A DNA stretch of 64,000 bases from Enterobacter sp. C2 (GTDB lineage: Bacteria; Pseudomonadota; Gammaproteobacteria; Enterobacterales; Enterobacteriaceae), in contig NZ_CP082269.1 of the NCBI RefSeq assembly GCF_019880405.1, positions 2,728,001 to 2,792,000 of the forward strand, given 5' to 3'. Positions 38,555 to 49,748 of the stretch are shown in pieces. The notes below the pieces were generated by a model. It searched no databases. It saw nothing but the letters and a program-made list of their open reading frames with translations, and had not been told where the DNA came from. Position 1 is the stretch's first letter. Every line of letters starts with the position of its first letter. A program made the position numbers and the translations under genes.

Positions 38555-38976
38555 TTATTCGCCCCTGGCAAGAGAGCGATCGCCCCTTCCTGCGCACGCT
38601 TTATCTGCATGCCCGCCGTACCTGCTGGACCTGGATAGACGGTAGCGACTGGCAGCTGGAAGATTTTGATGCTGCGACGCTCGGAGAGCGTATCTGGGTG
38701 GCCGACGAAGATGGGCACCGCCTGGGCTTCGCATCGGTCACGCTGAACGATAATTTCGTCCACAACCTGTTTGTTGACCCGGCGTATCAAGGTCAGGGCG
38801 TCGGTAGCGCGCTGCTGAAGAAGGTGCAGTCGAATTTTACCAGTTCGGGATCGCTGAAGTGCCTTACTGAGAACAAAGCCGCGCTGGCGTTTTATCGCCG
38901 CCACGGCTGGCATATCGAGGCGCGAGGCGAGGCGCCGGAAGGGGATTACTTTTTACTGCACTACAAATTGCTTTAA
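38551..38976 (+). CDS. GNAT-family N-acetyltransferase
   Basis: A 141-residue GNAT enzyme. The acetyl-CoA motif A is FVDPAYQGQGVGSALL (pattern Q-x-x-G-x-G/A) and motif B contains ENKAALAFYRRHGW. The substrate is unknown. It is translationally coupled to rcnB (ATGA). Confidence 0.87.
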   Translation: MIIRPWQESDRPFLRTLYLHARRTCWTWIDGSDWQLEDFDAATLGERIWVADEDGHRLGFASVTLNDNFVHNLFVDPAYQGQGVGSALLKKVQSNFTSSGSLKCLTENKAALAFYRRHGWHIEARGEAPEGDYFLLHYKLL

Positions 38977-38979
38977 GTA

Positions 38980-39013
38980 ACGCCGGGTGGCGGCTTCGCC
39001 TGACCCGGCCTAC
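38980..39013. repeat. REP element
   Basis: A REP palindrome (ACGCCGGGTGGCGGCTTCGC followed by CTGACCCGGCCTACA) between the convergent acetyltransferase and mrp genes. Confidence 0.75.
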
Positions 39014-39034
39014 AAATTGCAAATTCGACTCCGC

Positions 39035-40144
39035 TTACACCGCGCGGAACGCGATCTCTGACGGGATCACATCACCCTGCCAGTAGAGCTGAGCGGCAAC
39101 GCGCCCGGCCAGACGGCGGTAGAGGGCGGTGAACTCGCTATCAGGACGGTGGATCACCGTCGGCGTGCCGTTATCGAGATCCTCACGCAGCGTAATGTGC
39201 AGCGGCATCTGTCCCAGCAGTTCAGTGTGATACTGCTCGGCCAGCTTCTCGGCACCACCGGTGCCAAAGATAGCTTCGTGATGACCGCAGTTGCTGCAAA
39301 TGTGCATGCTCATGTTCTCGACGATGCCGAGCACCGGCACCTCCACCTTCTCAAACATCACGATACCTTTTTTGGCGTCGATCAGGGCGATATCCTGCGG
39401 GGTGGTCACCACCAGCGCCCCGGTCACCGGGATATTTTGCGCCAGCGTTAGCTGGATATCCCCGGTACCCGGCGGCATATCCAGTACCAGGTAGTCCAGA
39501 TCCGGCCACATTGACTCCTGCAGCAGCTGCAACAGCGCTTTGCTGGCCATCGGGCCGCGCCATACCATGGCGTTATCATCGGTAACCAGATAGCCGATAG
39601 AGTTGGTCGCCAGGCCGTGGACCATGATGGGTGCCATATGGGTGCCGTCTGGCGACGTAGGGCGATTGCCTTCGGTGCCCAGCATCGCCGGAATTGACGG
39701 ACCGTAGATATCAGCATCAAGGATACCGACCCTGGCCCCTTCGGCAGCCAGCGCCAGCGCCAGGTTGACGGCAGTTGAGGATTTCCCTACCCCGCCCTTG
39801 CCAGAGCTAACGGCAATAATGTTCTTCACACCGTTAATGCCCGGCTGGTTTTTAACACGCTTCAGCGTGGCGATGGTGTGGGACAGCTTCCAGTCAATGG
39901 CTTTTGCGCCCGTGATGCGCAGCAGCTCGGCGCTGCACTGCTCCTTCAGCTCTTCAAACGCGCTGCGCCAGGCAAACGGCATCAGCAGTTCGATGTGCAC
40001 GGTATCATCCAGCCAGGCAACGTGGTGCACGGCTTTTAATGCGGTGAGATTATGCTTCAGGGTGGGGTGCTGAAAATTCGCCAGCGTTCCGGCTACCATT
40101 GCTCGCAGGGCTTCCGGTGATTTGGCCTGGGATTGAGAGTTCAT
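39035..40144 (-). CDS. apbC: Mrp (ApbC), iron-sulfur cluster carrier ATPase
   Basis: A 369-residue P-loop ATPase. An N-terminal DUF59-like region (residues 10-95) is followed by the deviant Walker A SSGKGGVGKSS near 114, DADIYGPSIP, DMPPGTGD and the C-x-x-C cluster-binding motif ICSNCGHHE. It loads Fe-S clusters onto apoproteins. The ATG at 40144 has GAGGAG upstream and matches the E. coli N-terminus. Divergent from metG, as in E. coli. Confidence 0.97.
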   Translation of the reverse strand: MNSQSQAKSPEALRAMVAGTLANFQHPTLKHNLTALKAVHHVAWLDDTVHIELLMPFAWRSAFEELKEQCSAELLRITGAKAIDWKLSHTIATLKRVKNQPGINGVKNIIAVSSGKGGVGKSSTAVNLALALAAEGARVGILDADIYGPSIPAMLGTEGNRPTSPDGTHMAPIMVHGLATNSIGYLVTDDNAMVWRGPMASKALLQLLQESMWPDLDYLVLDMPPGTGDIQLTLAQNIPVTGALVVTTPQDIALIDAKKGIVMFEKVEVPVLGIVENMSMHICSNCGHHEAIFGTGGAEKLAEQYHTELLGQMPLHITLREDLDNGTPTVIHRPDSEFTALYRRLAGRVAAQLYWQGDVIPSEIAFRAV

Positions 40145-40279
40145 CCCGACTCCTCTGTTCTTGTAGGTGAAAAGCTCGTGTAGCAAGTTTACCTGAAAGA
40201 AAAAGGTTTGTGCTTACTTAATAGTGCCCCATTTGGTAATATCAAACCCCCTTTTTTTACAGAAGACGTAATGCTCACT

Positions 40280-42313
40280 ATGACTCAAGTCGCGAAAAAA
40301 ATTCTGGTAACGTGCGCGCTGCCGTACGCAAACGGCTCCATCCACCTCGGCCATATGCTGGAGCACATCCAGGCTGATGTCTGGGTCCGTTACCAGCGAA
40401 TGCGCGGCCACGACGTCAACTTCATCTGCGCCGACGATGCCCACGGCACGCCAATCATGCTGAAAGCTCAGCAGCTTAGCATTACCCCGGAGCAGATGAT
40501 CGGTGAGATGAGCCAGGAGCACCAGACCGATTTCGCTGGCTTTGATATCAGCTATGACAACTACCACTCTACGCACAGCGAAGAGAACCGCGAGCTGTCC
40601 GAGCTGATCTACGGTCGTCTGAAAGAGAACGGTTTTATTAAGAACCGCACCATCTCTCAGCTCTACGATCCAGAAAAAGGCATGTTCCTGCCGGACCGTT
40701 TTGTGAAAGGCACCTGCCCGAAATGTAAGTCACCGGATCAGTATGGCGATAACTGTGAAGTCTGCGGCGCGACCTACAGCCCGACCGAGCTGATTGAGCC
40801 GAAGTCGGTGGTCTCTGGCGCGACGCCAGTGATGCGTGACTCTGAGCACTTCTTCTTTGACCTGCCGTCGTTCAGCGAAATGTTACAGGCCTGGACCCGC
40901 TCTGGCGCGCTGCAGGAGCAGGTTGCCAACAAAATGCAGGAGTGGTTTGAATCTGGCCTGCAGCAGTGGGATATCTCCCGCGATGCGCCCTACTTCGGCT
41001 TTGAAATTCCGAACGCGCCGGGCAAATACTTCTACGTTTGGCTGGATGCGCCGATCGGCTATATGGGCTCGTTCAAGAACCTGTGCGACAAGCGTGGGGA
41101 CACCACCAGCTTCGACGAATACTGGAAGAAAGATTCCGACGCCGAGCTGTATCACTTTATCGGCAAGGATATCGTCTACTTCCACAGCCTGTTCTGGCCA
41201 GCGATGCTGGAAGGCAGCAACTTCCGCAAGCCGACCAACCTGTTCGTGCACGGTTACGTGACGGTGAACGGCGCGAAGATGTCCAAATCGCGCGGGACCT
41301 TCATCAAGGCCAGCACCTGGCTGAACCATTTTGACGCCGACAGCCTGCGCTACTACTACACCGCCAAGCTCTCTTCTCGCATCGATGATATCGACCTGAA
41401 CCTGGAAGATTTCGTCCAGCGCGTAAATGCCGACATCGTTAACAAGGTGGTGAACCTCGCCTCCCGTAACGCGGGCTTTATCGCCAAGCGCTTTGACGGC
41501 GTGCTGGCGGCCGAGTTGCCGGATCCGGCGCTGTATAAAACCTTCACCGATGCGGCAGCCAGCATTGGCGAAGCCTGGGAGAGCCGCGAGTTTGGTAAAG
41601 CGGTGCGTGAGATCATGGCCCTGGCTGACGTGGCAAACCGCTACGTTGACGAGCAGGCACCGTGGGTGGTGGCGAAGCAGGAGGGCCGCGACGCCGATCT
41701 GCAGGCTATCTGCACCATGGGTCTTAACCTGTTCCGTGTTCTGATGACCTGGCTGAAGCCGGTGCTGCCGCAGCTGGCCGCGCGTGCCGAAGCGTTCCTG
41801 AACACCGAACTGACCTGGGATGCTATCCAGCAGCCGCTGCTGAGCCACAAGGTAAATACCTTTAAGGCACTCTATAACCGCATCGAGATGAAGCAGGTAG
41901 AAGCCCTGGTGGAAGCCTCTAAAGAAGAGGTGAAAGCCGCCGCTGCGCCGGTCACCGGCCCGCTGGCAGACGATCCGATTCAGCAGACCATCAGCTTTGA
42001 CGACTTCGCTAAAGTCGATATGCGTGTGGCATTGATTGAGAACGCCGAGTTCGTTGACGGCTCTGACAAGCTGCTGCGTCTGACCCTGGATCTCGGCGGC
42101 GAGAAGCGTAACGTCTTCTCCGGCATTCGCTCTGCCTATCCGGATCCGGCCGCGCTGGTGGGCCGCCTGACGGTGATGGTCGCCAACCTTGCGCCGCGCA
42201 AGATGCGCTTTGGAGTTTCGGAAGGCATGGTGATGGCCGCCGGTCCTGGTGGGAAGGATATCTTCCTGCTTAGCCCGGACAGCGGTGCGCAGCCGGGACA
42301 ACAGGTTAAATAA
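40280..42313 (+). CDS. metG: MetG, methionyl-tRNA synthetase
   Basis: A 677-residue class I synthetase of the same length as E. coli MetG. HIGH-type motif HLGHML near residue 21, zinc knuckle [17 protein letters not shown] near 145-160, KMSKS in [11 protein letters not shown] near 333, and a C-terminal tRNA-binding domain (from about 575, [19 protein letters not shown]). It charges tRNA-Met, including the initiator. The ATG at 40280 matches E. coli; ATG at 40271 is the only near alternative. Followed by an intrinsic terminator. Confidence 0.98.
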   Translation: MTQVAKKILVTCALPYANGSIHLGHMLEHIQADVWVRYQRMRGHDVNFICADDAHGTPIMLKAQQLSITPEQMIGEMSQEHQTDFAGFDISYDNYHSTHSEENRELSELIYGRLKENGFIKNRTISQLYDPEKGMFLPDRFVKGTCPKCKSPDQYGDNCEVCGATYSPTELIEPKSVVSGATPVMRDSEHFFFDLPSFSEMLQAWTRSGALQEQVANKMQEWFESGLQQWDISRDAPYFGFEIPNAPGKYFYVWLDAPIGYMGSFKNLCDKRGDTTSFDEYWKKDSDAELYHFIGKDIVYFHSLFWPAMLEGSNFRKPTNLFVHGYVTVNGAKMSKSRGTFIKASTWLNHFDADSLRYYYTAKLSSRIDDIDLNLEDFVQRVNADIVNKVVNLASRNAGFIAKRFDGVLAAELPDPALYKTFTDAAASIGEAWESREFGKAVREIMALADVANRYVDEQAPWVVAKQEGRDADLQAICTMGLNLFRVLMTWLKPVLPQLAARAEAFLNTELTWDAIQQPLLSHKVNTFKALYNRIEMKQVEALVEASKEEVKAAAAPVTGPLADDPIQQTISFDDFAKVDMRVALIENAEFVDGSDKLLRLTLDLGGEKRNVFSGIRSAYPDPAALVGRLTVMVANLAPRKMRFGVSEGMVMAAGPGGKDIFLLSPDSGAQPGQQVK

Positions 42314-42320
42314 TCCGCAA

Positions 42321-42350
42321 AGGGTGCTGTAAATACAGCACCCTTTTTTT
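42321..42350 (+). terminator. metG intrinsic terminator
   Basis: The stem AGGGTGCTGT-aaat-ACAGCACCCT is followed by seven T, eight bases after the metG stop. Confidence 0.92.
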
Positions 42351-42398
42351 ATTGCGCTATGATTCTAGGGACAGGGTTATTTTAAATAAGGGAAAAGT

Positions 42399-42857
42399 AT
42401 GAATATTGTGAAAAAAATCATTGCTACTGCGTTTACTGCACTGCTGGTAATTACCTTAAGCGGCTGCGGCGACAAAGAGGAGAGTAAGACCTTTACCTGG
42501 TCAGACGGTAAAACCAACGTTGAGCTGACCTATTACTACAAAAACGACGTCGTGCTGCGCCAGACGGCGAAAAATACCCTGCACTATGATGCGCTGGGGA
42601 TCCCAAATAAAGAGGTGGCCATGCAGCGCCTGGGGCCAATCAGCGAGCAGTATAAAGAGATTAAAGGTGTGGATGAGAGCCTGGACTACCAGGATACCTA
42701 TGCCACTGAGACCTTAACCGTTGATTACACCAAAGTTGATCGCGATGCGCTGCAGAAAGTGCAGGGCACGGCGTTTACCGGTGAAATCAAAGAAGGTATC
42801 AGCATGAAAAAATCTGAACAGCTGCTGGAGTCTCGCGGCTTTAAAGAAGTGAAATAA
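42399..42857 (+). CDS. yehR: YehR-family lipoprotein (DUF1307)
   Basis: A 152-residue lipoprotein: signal MNIVKKIIATAFTALLVITL with lipobox LSGC (Cys23), then the DUF1307 domain (TYYYKNDVVLRQ, YKEIKGVDESLDYQDTYA, ESRGFKEVK at the end). E. coli YehR shares the GCGDKEESK start of the mature protein. The function is unknown. Its place after metG and before yehS is as in E. coli, though yehL-Q are not present. Confidence 0.9.
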   Translation: MNIVKKIIATAFTALLVITLSGCGDKEESKTFTWSDGKTNVELTYYYKNDVVLRQTAKNTLHYDALGIPNKEVAMQRLGPISEQYKEIKGVDESLDYQDTYATETLTVDYTKVDRDALQKVQGTAFTGEIKEGISMKKSEQLLESRGFKEVK

Positions 42858-42867
42858 TCTGCTTTAT

Positions 42868-42891
42868 GCCCGGCAGCGCCAGTTGCCGGGC
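42868..42891. terminator. Bidirectional hairpin between yehR and yehS
   Basis: GCCCGGCAgcgccagtTGCCGGGC forms a compact GC stem between the two convergent genes. It could also be a partial REP. Confidence 0.6.
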
Positions 42892-42900
42892 AGTCTCATC

Positions 42901-43368
42901 TTATTTAGCCGCGTGCAGACGAACGGCCAGACCACGCAGGAAATAGCGGAAGAACTGATCCCCACACTCGCGATAGTTTTTATGATCCGGGGCACGCATC
43001 ATCGCAGTAATTTCCGGCATCGATACGCGGAACTGCTGCTCAGTCAGAATAGCCAGAATATCGTCGGTTTTTAACGCAAAGGCGATGCGCAGCTTTTTCA
43101 GCACAATATTATTATTCAGCTTGCGCTCGGTCTTCAGATCGGGGGCAGACTCATCTTTGCCACGGCGGGCATAGATCAGCCCGTTGAGAAAGATCGACAT
43201 CACGATGTCCGGACAGGCCTGGAAACCGGCCTCCTCCTCTTTACGCAGCCAGGCCGCAATTTGCTGCTCGCTGACCTCTGTGCCGCCAAGGGTAAAGATC
43301 CGTTGCAGCTCGGTGTTGTTGGCTTTCAGGGTGTAGCGCAGGCTACGTAAAATATCGTTGTTCAGCAT
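42901..43368 (-). CDS. yehS: YehS, DUF1456 protein
   Basis: A 155-residue protein made of two copies of the DUF1456 repeat (LNNDILRSLRYTLKANNTEL and LNNNIVLKKLRIAFALKTDD), the family hallmark. Function unknown; in E. coli it lies next to the BtsSR system. The ATG at 43368 begins the first repeat and is preferred over 43410. Confidence 0.93.
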   Translation of the reverse strand: MLNNDILRSLRYTLKANNTELQRIFTLGGTEVSEQQIAAWLRKEEEAGFQACPDIVMSIFLNGLIYARRGKDESAPDLKTERKLNNNIVLKKLRIAFALKTDDILAILTEQQFRVSMPEITAMMRAPDHKNYRECGDQFFRYFLRGLAVRLHAAK

Positions 43369-43416
43369 AGTCTCTTCGGCGGTGATTTTCGCAAACGCAC
43401 AGTGTACCACCGAACG

Positions 43417-44136
43417 TTACAACCCCAGTGCCTCTTTTAGATTTTTCAGGTAGCGGCGGCTGACCGGCACGGTGTGGCCGTCGCGCAGCAGCAGCTCGGC
43501 CTGGCCATTATCCTCAAAGCGGATCTCCTGTAGATGAGTCATATTTACCAGATACTGACGATGGCAGCGCATCAGCGGCGTACGCTGCTCCAGAGTGCGC
43601 AGCGTGAGCTCGGTAAAGCCCTCTTTGCCTTCGTGGCTGGTGACATAGACGCCGCTCATCCGGCTGCTGACAAAGGCCACGTCATCCATTTGCAGCAGCC
43701 AGATACGGCTGTGGCCAGTACAAGGGATGAACTTCAGCGCCTGCTGGTTCTCCGGCAGCAGGGAGATGTCCTGCACGCCCCGGGCATGGCGCAGGCGCTG
43801 GAGTGTCTTCTCCAGCCGTGCCGCCTCGATGGGCTTAAGCAGATAGTCAAAGGCGTGCTCTTCAAAGGCCTTTACCGCATACTCATCGAAGGCGGTAAGA
43901 AACACCACGTAAGGACGCTGATCCGGGTCGAGCATGCCGACCATCTCCAGTCCGCTGATGCGTGGCATCTGGATATCCAGAAACAGCACGTCTGGACGCA
44001 GCTTGTGCACCGCCCCCAGCGCCTCTATGGCGTTGGCACATTCGCCGACAATCTCAATCTCACTCTCGTCTTCCAGCAGAACGCGCAGGTTCTCCCGCGC
44101 CAGCGGCTCGTCATCGACAATCAACACTTTTAACAT
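43417..44136 (-). CDS. btsR: BtsR (YehT), LytTR response regulator
   Basis: A 239-residue regulator with a receiver domain (VDDEP, phospho-Asp in [12 protein letters not shown] near residue 54, [25 protein letters not shown]) and a LytTR DNA-binding domain ([21 protein letters not shown]). It activates btsT, encoding a pyruvate/H+ symporter, in E. coli. Its ATG overlaps the end of btsS by seven bases. Confidence 0.97.
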   Translation of the reverse strand: MLKVLIVDDEPLARENLRVLLEDESEIEIVGECANAIEALGAVHKLRPDVLFLDIQMPRISGLEMVGMLDPDQRPYVVFLTAFDEYAVKAFEEHAFDYLLKPIEAARLEKTLQRLRHARGVQDISLLPENQQALKFIPCTGHSRIWLLQMDDVAFVSSRMSGVYVTSHEGKEGFTELTLRTLEQRTPLMRCHRQYLVNMTHLQEIRFEDNGQAELLLRDGHTVPVSRRYLKNLKEALGL

Positions 44137-45818
44137 GCGTTCTCCTCCAGAGGCAGTCGCAGGGTAATACGGGTAAAACGATCCGGCTCGCACTGGACGG
44201 TAATGCCGCAGGTATCGCCAAACCGCGCCCGCAGGCGCTTGTCCACGAGGCTCATCCCCAGCCCGCTGGCATCGGTTTTCGGCTGGTAGAGACCCGCGTT
44301 ATCTTCAATATCCAGCACCAGGTGATGTTGATCCTGGCTGGCCTGAATGGTGATCTCCCCTACGCCAAGCAGCTGCGAGGTGCCGTGCTTAATCGCGTTT
44401 TCTACAATCGGCTGTAGGGTAAAAGCCGGGAGCTGCTGATGGGCCAGCGCATCGGGCACGTACAGCGTCACCTGCAAGTTGGCCTGGAAGCGTGCCTTCT
44501 CGATTTGCAGATAGGCATTCACATGCTCAATCTCATCCGCCAGGGTGACCACCTCCGACGGACGCTTCAGGTTTTTACGGAAGAAGGTGGAGAGATACTG
44601 TACCAGCTGGCCCGCCTGGTCGCTGTCGCGGCGGATCACCGCCTTCAGCGTGTTGAGCGCGTTAAACAGAAAATGTGGATTAACCTGTGCATGGAGCAGC
44701 TTGATCTCTGACTGAGTCAGGAGCGCCTTCTGCCGCTCGTACTGTCCGGCCAGAATCTGCGCCGACAGCAGCTGGGCAATCCCCTCTCCCAGCGTGCGGT
44801 TGATAGAGCTGAACAGCCGGTTTTTCGCTTCGTAGAGCTTGATGGTGCCCATCACCCGCTGATTTTCACCGCGCAGCGGGATCACCAGCGTCGAGCCGAG
44901 CTTGCACTGGGGGTGCAGCGAACAGCGGTACGGCACCTCATTACCGTCGGCGTAGACGACTTCGCCGGTCTCAAGCGTCTTTTTGGTCCAGGCGGAGGAG
45001 ATGGGCCGCCCCGGTAGATGGTGATCGTCCCCGATGCCCTTAAATGCCAGCAGCTTCTCCCGGTCGGTGATGGCGACGGCGCCAATATCCAGCTCCTGAT
45101 AGAGCACCTGGGCCACCTTCATGCTGTTCTCTTCGTTAAACCCCTGGCGTAAAATCCCCTCCGTGGAGGCCGCTACTTTCAACGCGGTGGCGGAGAAGGC
45201 TGAGGTGTACTTTTCGAACATGGCGCGCTTGTCCAGCAGGATGCGCATAAACAGCGCCGCGCCCACGGTATTGGTCACCATCATCGGCGCAGCGATGCTG
45301 CTCACCAGATGCAGAGCGTCGGCAAAGGGCCGGGCGATGAGCAGAATAATCATCATCTGCACCAGCTCCGCCACCAGGGTGATTGCCCCCGCGGTCAGAG
45401 GGTTAAAGACGTAGTCGGTGCGGCCACGCTTGATCAGTATGCTGTGCACCACTCCGCCGAGCAATCCTTCAACCATCGTGGAGAGCATGCAGCTCAGGGC
45501 GGTCATCCCGCCCATCGAGTAGCGGTGCAGGCCGCCGGTGAATCCCACCAGCGCACCCACCACTGGACCGCCCAGCAGGCCGCCCATCACCGCGCCGATG
45601 GCCCGCGTATTGGCGATAGAGTCTTCGATATGCAGCCCAAAGTAGGTCCCGAGAATGCAGAAAATCGAGAAGGTCACGTAGCAGAGCAGCTTGTGCGGCA
45701 GCCGGACGGTGACCTGCATCAGGGGGATAAAGAGCCGGGTTTTACTCATTAGCCAGGCGATAACCAGAAAAACGCACATCTGCTGTAAAAGCAGTAAAAC
45801 CAGATTAAATTCATACAT
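44130..45818 (-). CDS. btsS: BtsS (YehU), LytS-type pyruvate-sensing histidine kinase
   Basis: A 562-residue kinase (E. coli 561): 5TM-LytS membrane sensor (residues 1-200), GAF domain (about 225-350, [16 protein letters not shown]) and His-kinase/ATPase ([38 protein letters not shown]-type G box). It is a high-affinity extracellular pyruvate sensor. The ATG at 45818 matches the E. coli start [13 protein letters not shown]. Confidence 0.97.
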   Translation of the reverse strand: MYEFNLVLLLLQQMCVFLVIAWLMSKTRLFIPLMQVTVRLPHKLLCYVTFSIFCILGTYFGLHIEDSIANTRAIGAVMGGLLGGPVVGALVGFTGGLHRYSMGGMTALSCMLSTMVEGLLGGVVHSILIKRGRTDYVFNPLTAGAITLVAELVQMMIILLIARPFADALHLVSSIAAPMMVTNTVGAALFMRILLDKRAMFEKYTSAFSATALKVAASTEGILRQGFNEENSMKVAQVLYQELDIGAVAITDREKLLAFKGIGDDHHLPGRPISSAWTKKTLETGEVVYADGNEVPYRCSLHPQCKLGSTLVIPLRGENQRVMGTIKLYEAKNRLFSSINRTLGEGIAQLLSAQILAGQYERQKALLTQSEIKLLHAQVNPHFLFNALNTLKAVIRRDSDQAGQLVQYLSTFFRKNLKRPSEVVTLADEIEHVNAYLQIEKARFQANLQVTLYVPDALAHQQLPAFTLQPIVENAIKHGTSQLLGVGEITIQASQDQHHLVLDIEDNAGLYQPKTDASGLGMSLVDKRLRARFGDTCGITVQCEPDRFTRITLRLPLEENAC

Positions 45819-46035
45819 GCGCGTGCGTCCATCCCGGTAAAAACGCGTAACATACAGTGAGTGGATGTAACTTTCTTTTAAGCATTGCAATAATTCAGCA
45901 AATCGTGCTCACTATCACAAAATCGCACCGCTCATTTGACGAAATTGTTACAAAGCGATCATAAAACGATCGGTCCCTTCTGGTAGGCTGGGGATAGATC
46001 CTCGGGAAATGGAGTCTGCTGGCAAAGGTGGAATC

Positions 46036-46767
46036 ATGGCGCTTTACACGATTGGTGAAGTGGCTTTGCTCTGTGATATCAATCCCGTTACGCTGCGCGC
46101 CTGGCAGCGACGGTACGGACTACTGAAGCCGCAGCGCACGGACGGCGGACATCGGCTATTTAACGATGCGGATATCGACCTCATCCGTGAAATAAAGCGC
46201 TGGATCGACACCGGTGTGCCGGTAAGTAAAGTCCAGGCGCTGCTGCTTAACGAGTCGCTGGATAGCTCAAACGACTGGCGCGAACAGCAGGAGGCGCTGC
46301 TGCAGCTGCTGCAAAACGGCAACATTCCCCGCCTGCGCCAGTGGCTAAAGGAGCGCACCCGCGACTACCCTGCCGAAACGCTTACCCTGCATCTGCTGAG
46401 CCCGCTTCGTCGCCGTCTCCGCTGCCAGCAGCCCACGCTACTGGCGATGCTCAGCCTGCTTGACGGCATCTTGATCAACCACATCTCTGCCTCCCTTGCC
46501 GCGTCTCGAAAGAAGTACAACAAGGATGCGCTGGTCGTCGGCTGGAATATTCACGATACCACCCGGCTATGGCTGGAGGGCTGGCGGGTTAGCGAGCAGG
46601 GCTGGCGCGTGGAGGTGCTGGCAAACTCGCTTAATCATCTGCGCCCCGATCTGTTTGAGGGCCACACCCTGATGGTGTGGTGCGGTGATGCCCCTACTCC
46701 GGCCCAGCGGCAGCAGCTGGCAACATGGCAGGCCGCCGGGCATGCCATCTATCCACTCGGCATTTAA
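46036..46767 (+). CDS. mlrA: MlrA (YehV), MerR-like regulator of curli and biofilm
   Basis: A 243-residue regulator, same length as in E. coli. N-terminal MerR helix-turn-helix ([38 protein letters not shown]) and a divergent C-terminal domain without metal cysteines. In E. coli it activates csgD with RpoS. Divergent from btsS across a 217-bp region. Confidence 0.96.
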   Translation: MALYTIGEVALLCDINPVTLRAWQRRYGLLKPQRTDGGHRLFNDADIDLIREIKRWIDTGVPVSKVQALLLNESLDSSNDWREQQEALLQLLQNGNIPRLRQWLKERTRDYPAETLTLHLLSPLRRRLRCQQPTLLAMLSLLDGILINHISASLAASRKKYNKDALVVGWNIHDTTRLWLEGWRVSEQGWRVEVLANSLNHLRPDLFEGHTLMVWCGDAPTPAQRQQLATWQAAGHAIYPLGI

Positions 46768-46825
46768 TGTTTTATTAACAGCAGCGCTTCACGTTATACT
46801 TATCCGCTTAAATAAGGAGCACATC

Positions 46826-46933
46826 ATGAACGCAGCCAAAATTTCTATCGTTACCCTTTTCTTTCTGATGGCCGTGGGCGGCATCGGCGGCGTGATGCTG
46901 GCGGGCTACACCTTTATTTTGCATGCTGGCTAA
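46826..46933 (+). CDS. yohO: YohO, small membrane protein
   Basis: A 35-residue single-pass membrane protein ([20 protein letters not shown] then [15 protein letters not shown]), closely like E. coli YohO in length and sequence. AAGGAG sits seven bases before the ATG. Its end overlaps the convergent yehW by 20 bp. Function unknown. Confidence 0.92.
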   Translation: MNAAKISIVTLFFLMAVGGIGGVMLAGYTFILHAG

Positions 46934-47645
46934 GACGGCGTGCCAGTCGTTCAAAGCAGCGGTCGACAATAATTGCTGCCAGGGCCACCAGTAGCGCGCC
47001 CTGCAGAACGTAGGCGGTGTTAAATCCGCTCAGGCCGATAATAATCGGCGTTCCTAGCGTATTCGCCCCTACCGTTGAGGCAATTGCCGCCGTACCGATA
47101 TTGATAATCACCGAGGTCCGTACCCCGGCCAAAATCACCGGCGCGGCCAGCGGCAGCTCTACCTTGAACAGGCGCTGCCATCCGCTCAACCCCATCCCCT
47201 CCGCCACGCTCACCACGCCGCCAGGAAGCGCCGAGAAACCCGCCAGCGTCCCCTGCAAAACAGGCAGTATCCCGTAGAGGGTAAGCGCGATGATGGCTGG
47301 CTCTTTGCCAAAGCCCATCACCGGCACGGCGATTGCCAGCACCGCTACCGGCGGAAAGGTCTGCCCAACCGCAGCAATGGTCTCTACCAGCGAGCGAAAC
47401 TCCAGTCCCGCTGGCCGGGTCACGGCAATGCCCGCGCCAACGCCCAGCACCACGGCTATCGCGCTGGAGACGCCCACCAGCCAGAAGTGAGCCAGCGTCA
47501 GGGAGATAAAGCTCTCCTGCTGATAGAGCGGCCGTGAGAGCTCTGGAAAGAGCGCGCTAAAGAGGCCGCCGCTGTAGGGCAGCGCCACCAGCAGCGCGAT
47601 AAACAGCGCAATAAGCCACAGAAGCGGATCACGAATGACTTTCAC
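46914..47645 (-). CDS. yehW: YehW, permease of the OsmF ABC transporter
   Basis: A 243-residue BPD-type permease, same length as E. coli YehW, with a cytoplasmic loop motif ([20 protein letters not shown]) and [18 protein letters not shown]. It starts with GTG at 47645 inside the end of yehX; longer frames lack homology. Last gene of osmF-yehYXW. Confidence 0.95.
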   Translation of the reverse strand: MKVIRDPLLWLIALFIALLVALPYSGGLFSALFPELSRPLYQQESFISLTLAHFWLVGVSSAIAVVLGVGAGIAVTRPAGLEFRSLVETIAAVGQTFPPVAVLAIAVPVMGFGKEPAIIALTLYGILPVLQGTLAGFSALPGGVVSVAEGMGLSGWQRLFKVELPLAAPVILAGVRTSVIINIGTAAIASTVGANTLGTPIIIGLSGFNTAYVLQGALLVALAAIIVDRCFERLARRLSQHAK

Positions 47646-48576
47646 GGCTGGCCTCCGCGCGAAGCAGATCCTGGAAGTGGATCGCGCCGTAGGGTGCCCC
47701 CTCGGCGTTGGCCACCGGCAGCACCTCGCAGCGGCGGGCAACAAACGCGGAGAGCGCATCGCGCAGGGTCATGGCCGCATCGAGCGGCTCTCCGTCTACC
47801 TGCTCGCCGGGCCGGACATAGTCACCCACGCTGCGCAGAGAGAGCAGACGGACGCCTAGCTCACTGCGGCCAAAAAAGGTGCGAACGAACTCATTCGCGG
47901 GACGGGTCAGCATCTCCAGCGGCGTCCCCTGCTGCACCACTCTCCCCTCATCCATCAGCACCAGGTTGTCTGCCAGCTGCAGCGCCTCGTCGATATCGTG
48001 GGTGACCAGCACAATTGTGCGTCCCAGCAGGCGGTGGATACGCTTCATCTCCTGCTGGAGCGCACCACGGGTCACCGGATCCAGCGCGCCGAAAGGCTCA
48101 TCCATTAGCAGCACCTCCGGGTCGGCCGCCAGCGCTCGTGCCACGCCGACGCGCTGCTGTTGACCGCCGGAAAGCTGGTGCGGATAGCGACCGCGCAGCT
48201 GCGGATCCAGCCCCAGCAGAGCCATCAGCTCATCAATGCGGGCATCGATTTTCGCCCGGGGCCACTTCAGCAGCTGCGGCACGGTGGCGATATTCTGCGC
48301 CACCGTCCAGTGGGGAAAGAGGCCGATAGACTGAATGGCGTACCCCATGCGCCGCCGCAGAGCCAGCAGCGGCAGACTGCGGATCTCCTCCCCGGCAAAG
48401 CGGATAGTGCCCGCGTCGTGCTCCACCAGCCGGTTGATCATCTTCAGGGTAGTGGATTTTCCGGAGCCTGAGGTGCCGATCAGCACCGAAAAAGCCCCGG
48501 TTTTGAAGTGCAGATTGAGATCGCTGACCGCGCTCTGCCCGTTAAACATTTTGCTAACCTGCGTGAACTCGATCAT
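47629..48576 (-). CDS. yehX: YehX, ATPase of the OsmF ABC transporter
   Basis: A 315-residue glycine-betaine-type ATPase: Walker [10 protein letters not shown], signature LSGGQQQR, Walker [13 protein letters not shown]-loop [10 protein letters not shown], and a partial C-terminal CBS-like region ([18 protein letters not shown]). Its ATG overlaps the yehY stop (ATGA). Confidence 0.95.
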   Translation of the reverse strand: MIEFTQVSKMFNGQSAVSDLNLHFKTGAFSVLIGTSGSGKSTTLKMINRLVEHDAGTIRFAGEEIRSLPLLALRRRMGYAIQSIGLFPHWTVAQNIATVPQLLKWPRAKIDARIDELMALLGLDPQLRGRYPHQLSGGQQQRVGVARALAADPEVLLMDEPFGALDPVTRGALQQEMKRIHRLLGRTIVLVTHDIDEALQLADNLVLMDEGRVVQQGTPLEMLTRPANEFVRTFFGRSELGVRLLSLRSVGDYVRPGEQVDGEPLDAAMTLRDALSAFVARRCEVLPVANAEGAPYGAIHFQDLLRAEASRESHS

Positions 48577-49727
48577 GGCTCTTTTACCTTCAGCAGCGCT
48601 ATCCATAAGCCAAAAAGTGCGTCGACGACCACCGCCAGGGCAATCGTTGGGATCACCCCCAGCAGCACCAGATCCAGGGCGCTGCTAAGCAGTCCCTGAA
48701 AGACCAGCGCCCCAAAGCCGCCCGCGCCAATCAGGGCGGCGATCACTGCCATACCCACCGTCTGCACCGTCACCACCCGCAGGCTGCGCAGCAGCACTGG
48801 CAGGGCCAGCGGCAGGCGCACCTGGAAGAAGCGCTGACGGGCGCTCATCCCCATTCCGGCCGCGCTCTCCAGCACGTCTCTGGGTACCTGGTTCAGGCCC
48901 GCCACGACCCCGCGCACCAGCGGCAGCAGGGCGTAAAGCACCAGCGCGATCAGCGCGGGCGTCAGGCCCGTTCCGGCAATACCGACGCGGCTAAGCGCGG
49001 GAAAGTGCGCGACCAGGCCGGCCAGCGGGGCAATCAGCAGACCAAACAGCGCCACGGAGGGCACGGTCTGGATAACGTTCAGCACGGTAAATACCGGTGC
49101 CTGCCGCGCCGGATGGCGGTAGCACCACAGCCCCAGCGCGCCGCCCAGCAGCAGCGCCGGAAGTAGCGTCCCCAGCAGCAGGACCAGGTGCTGGGCCAGG
49201 GCGTCGTTAAACACGTCCTGCCGGTTGGCATACTCTTTCATCAGCGAGAGATGATTCAGCGCCCCCAGGTGCAGGAGCAGCAGCGGCACCAGCCAGATCT
49301 GGGCCTGTAACAGCCAGCGCCAGAGGGGGTTAACGGTAAGGCGGCGGATGGCGTCGCTGCAGGCAAGCAGCGCCAGAGCCAGCCAGAGCCAGAGGCCGCT
49401 GCCGATGGAGGTGCGCGCCAGAGCGCTGCCCGACTGCGCCAGATCGGTAGCGGCTTTACCCGCCCCCCATACCAGCACAATAAAGCACAGCTCAGCCAGA
49501 GCCAGCGTCGCCACCAGCGGCCAGCGCCGGGGCAAAAAGCAGAGCGCGAAAAAGAGCAGCGGTACGGGAAGCCACAGCGCGGGCGAGTGCGGCCAAATCT
49601 GCCACAGCGCCCGGCTCTCGCCGGACATCAGCCGATTTGGCGCATAGTTGACAAAAGGCAGCAGCGCTGCCGCCAGAGCGAGCGCCACCAGCAGCAGCAA
49701 GACGCGATTATGACAGCGTATAGACAC
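48573..49727 (-). CDS. yehY: YehY, permease of the OsmF ABC transporter
   Basis: A 384-residue permease (E. coli 385): an extra N-terminal set of TM helices, then a BPD permease domain with [16 protein letters not shown] and [20 protein letters not shown]. It starts 21 bases after osmF. Confidence 0.95.
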   Translation of the reverse strand: MSIRCHNRVLLLLVALALAAALLPFVNYAPNRLMSGESRALWQIWPHSPALWLPVPLLFFALCFLPRRWPLVATLALAELCFIVLVWGAGKAATDLAQSGSALARTSIGSGLWLWLALALLACSDAIRRLTVNPLWRWLLQAQIWLVPLLLLHLGALNHLSLMKEYANRQDVFNDALAQHLVLLLGTLLPALLLGGALGLWCYRHPARQAPVFTVLNVIQTVPSVALFGLLIAPLAGLVAHFPALSRVGIAGTGLTPALIALVLYALLPLVRGVVAGLNQVPRDVLESAAGMGMSARQRFFQVRLPLALPVLLRSLRVVTVQTVGMAVIAALIGAGGFGALVFQGLLSSALDLVLLGVIPTIALAVVVDALFGLWIALLKVKEP

Positions 49728-49748
49728 GTTCCTGTCCTGTCGGGCGGA

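Noticed and set aside
40883-42301. 472-codon reverse frame
   Set aside because: Antisense shadow of metG.
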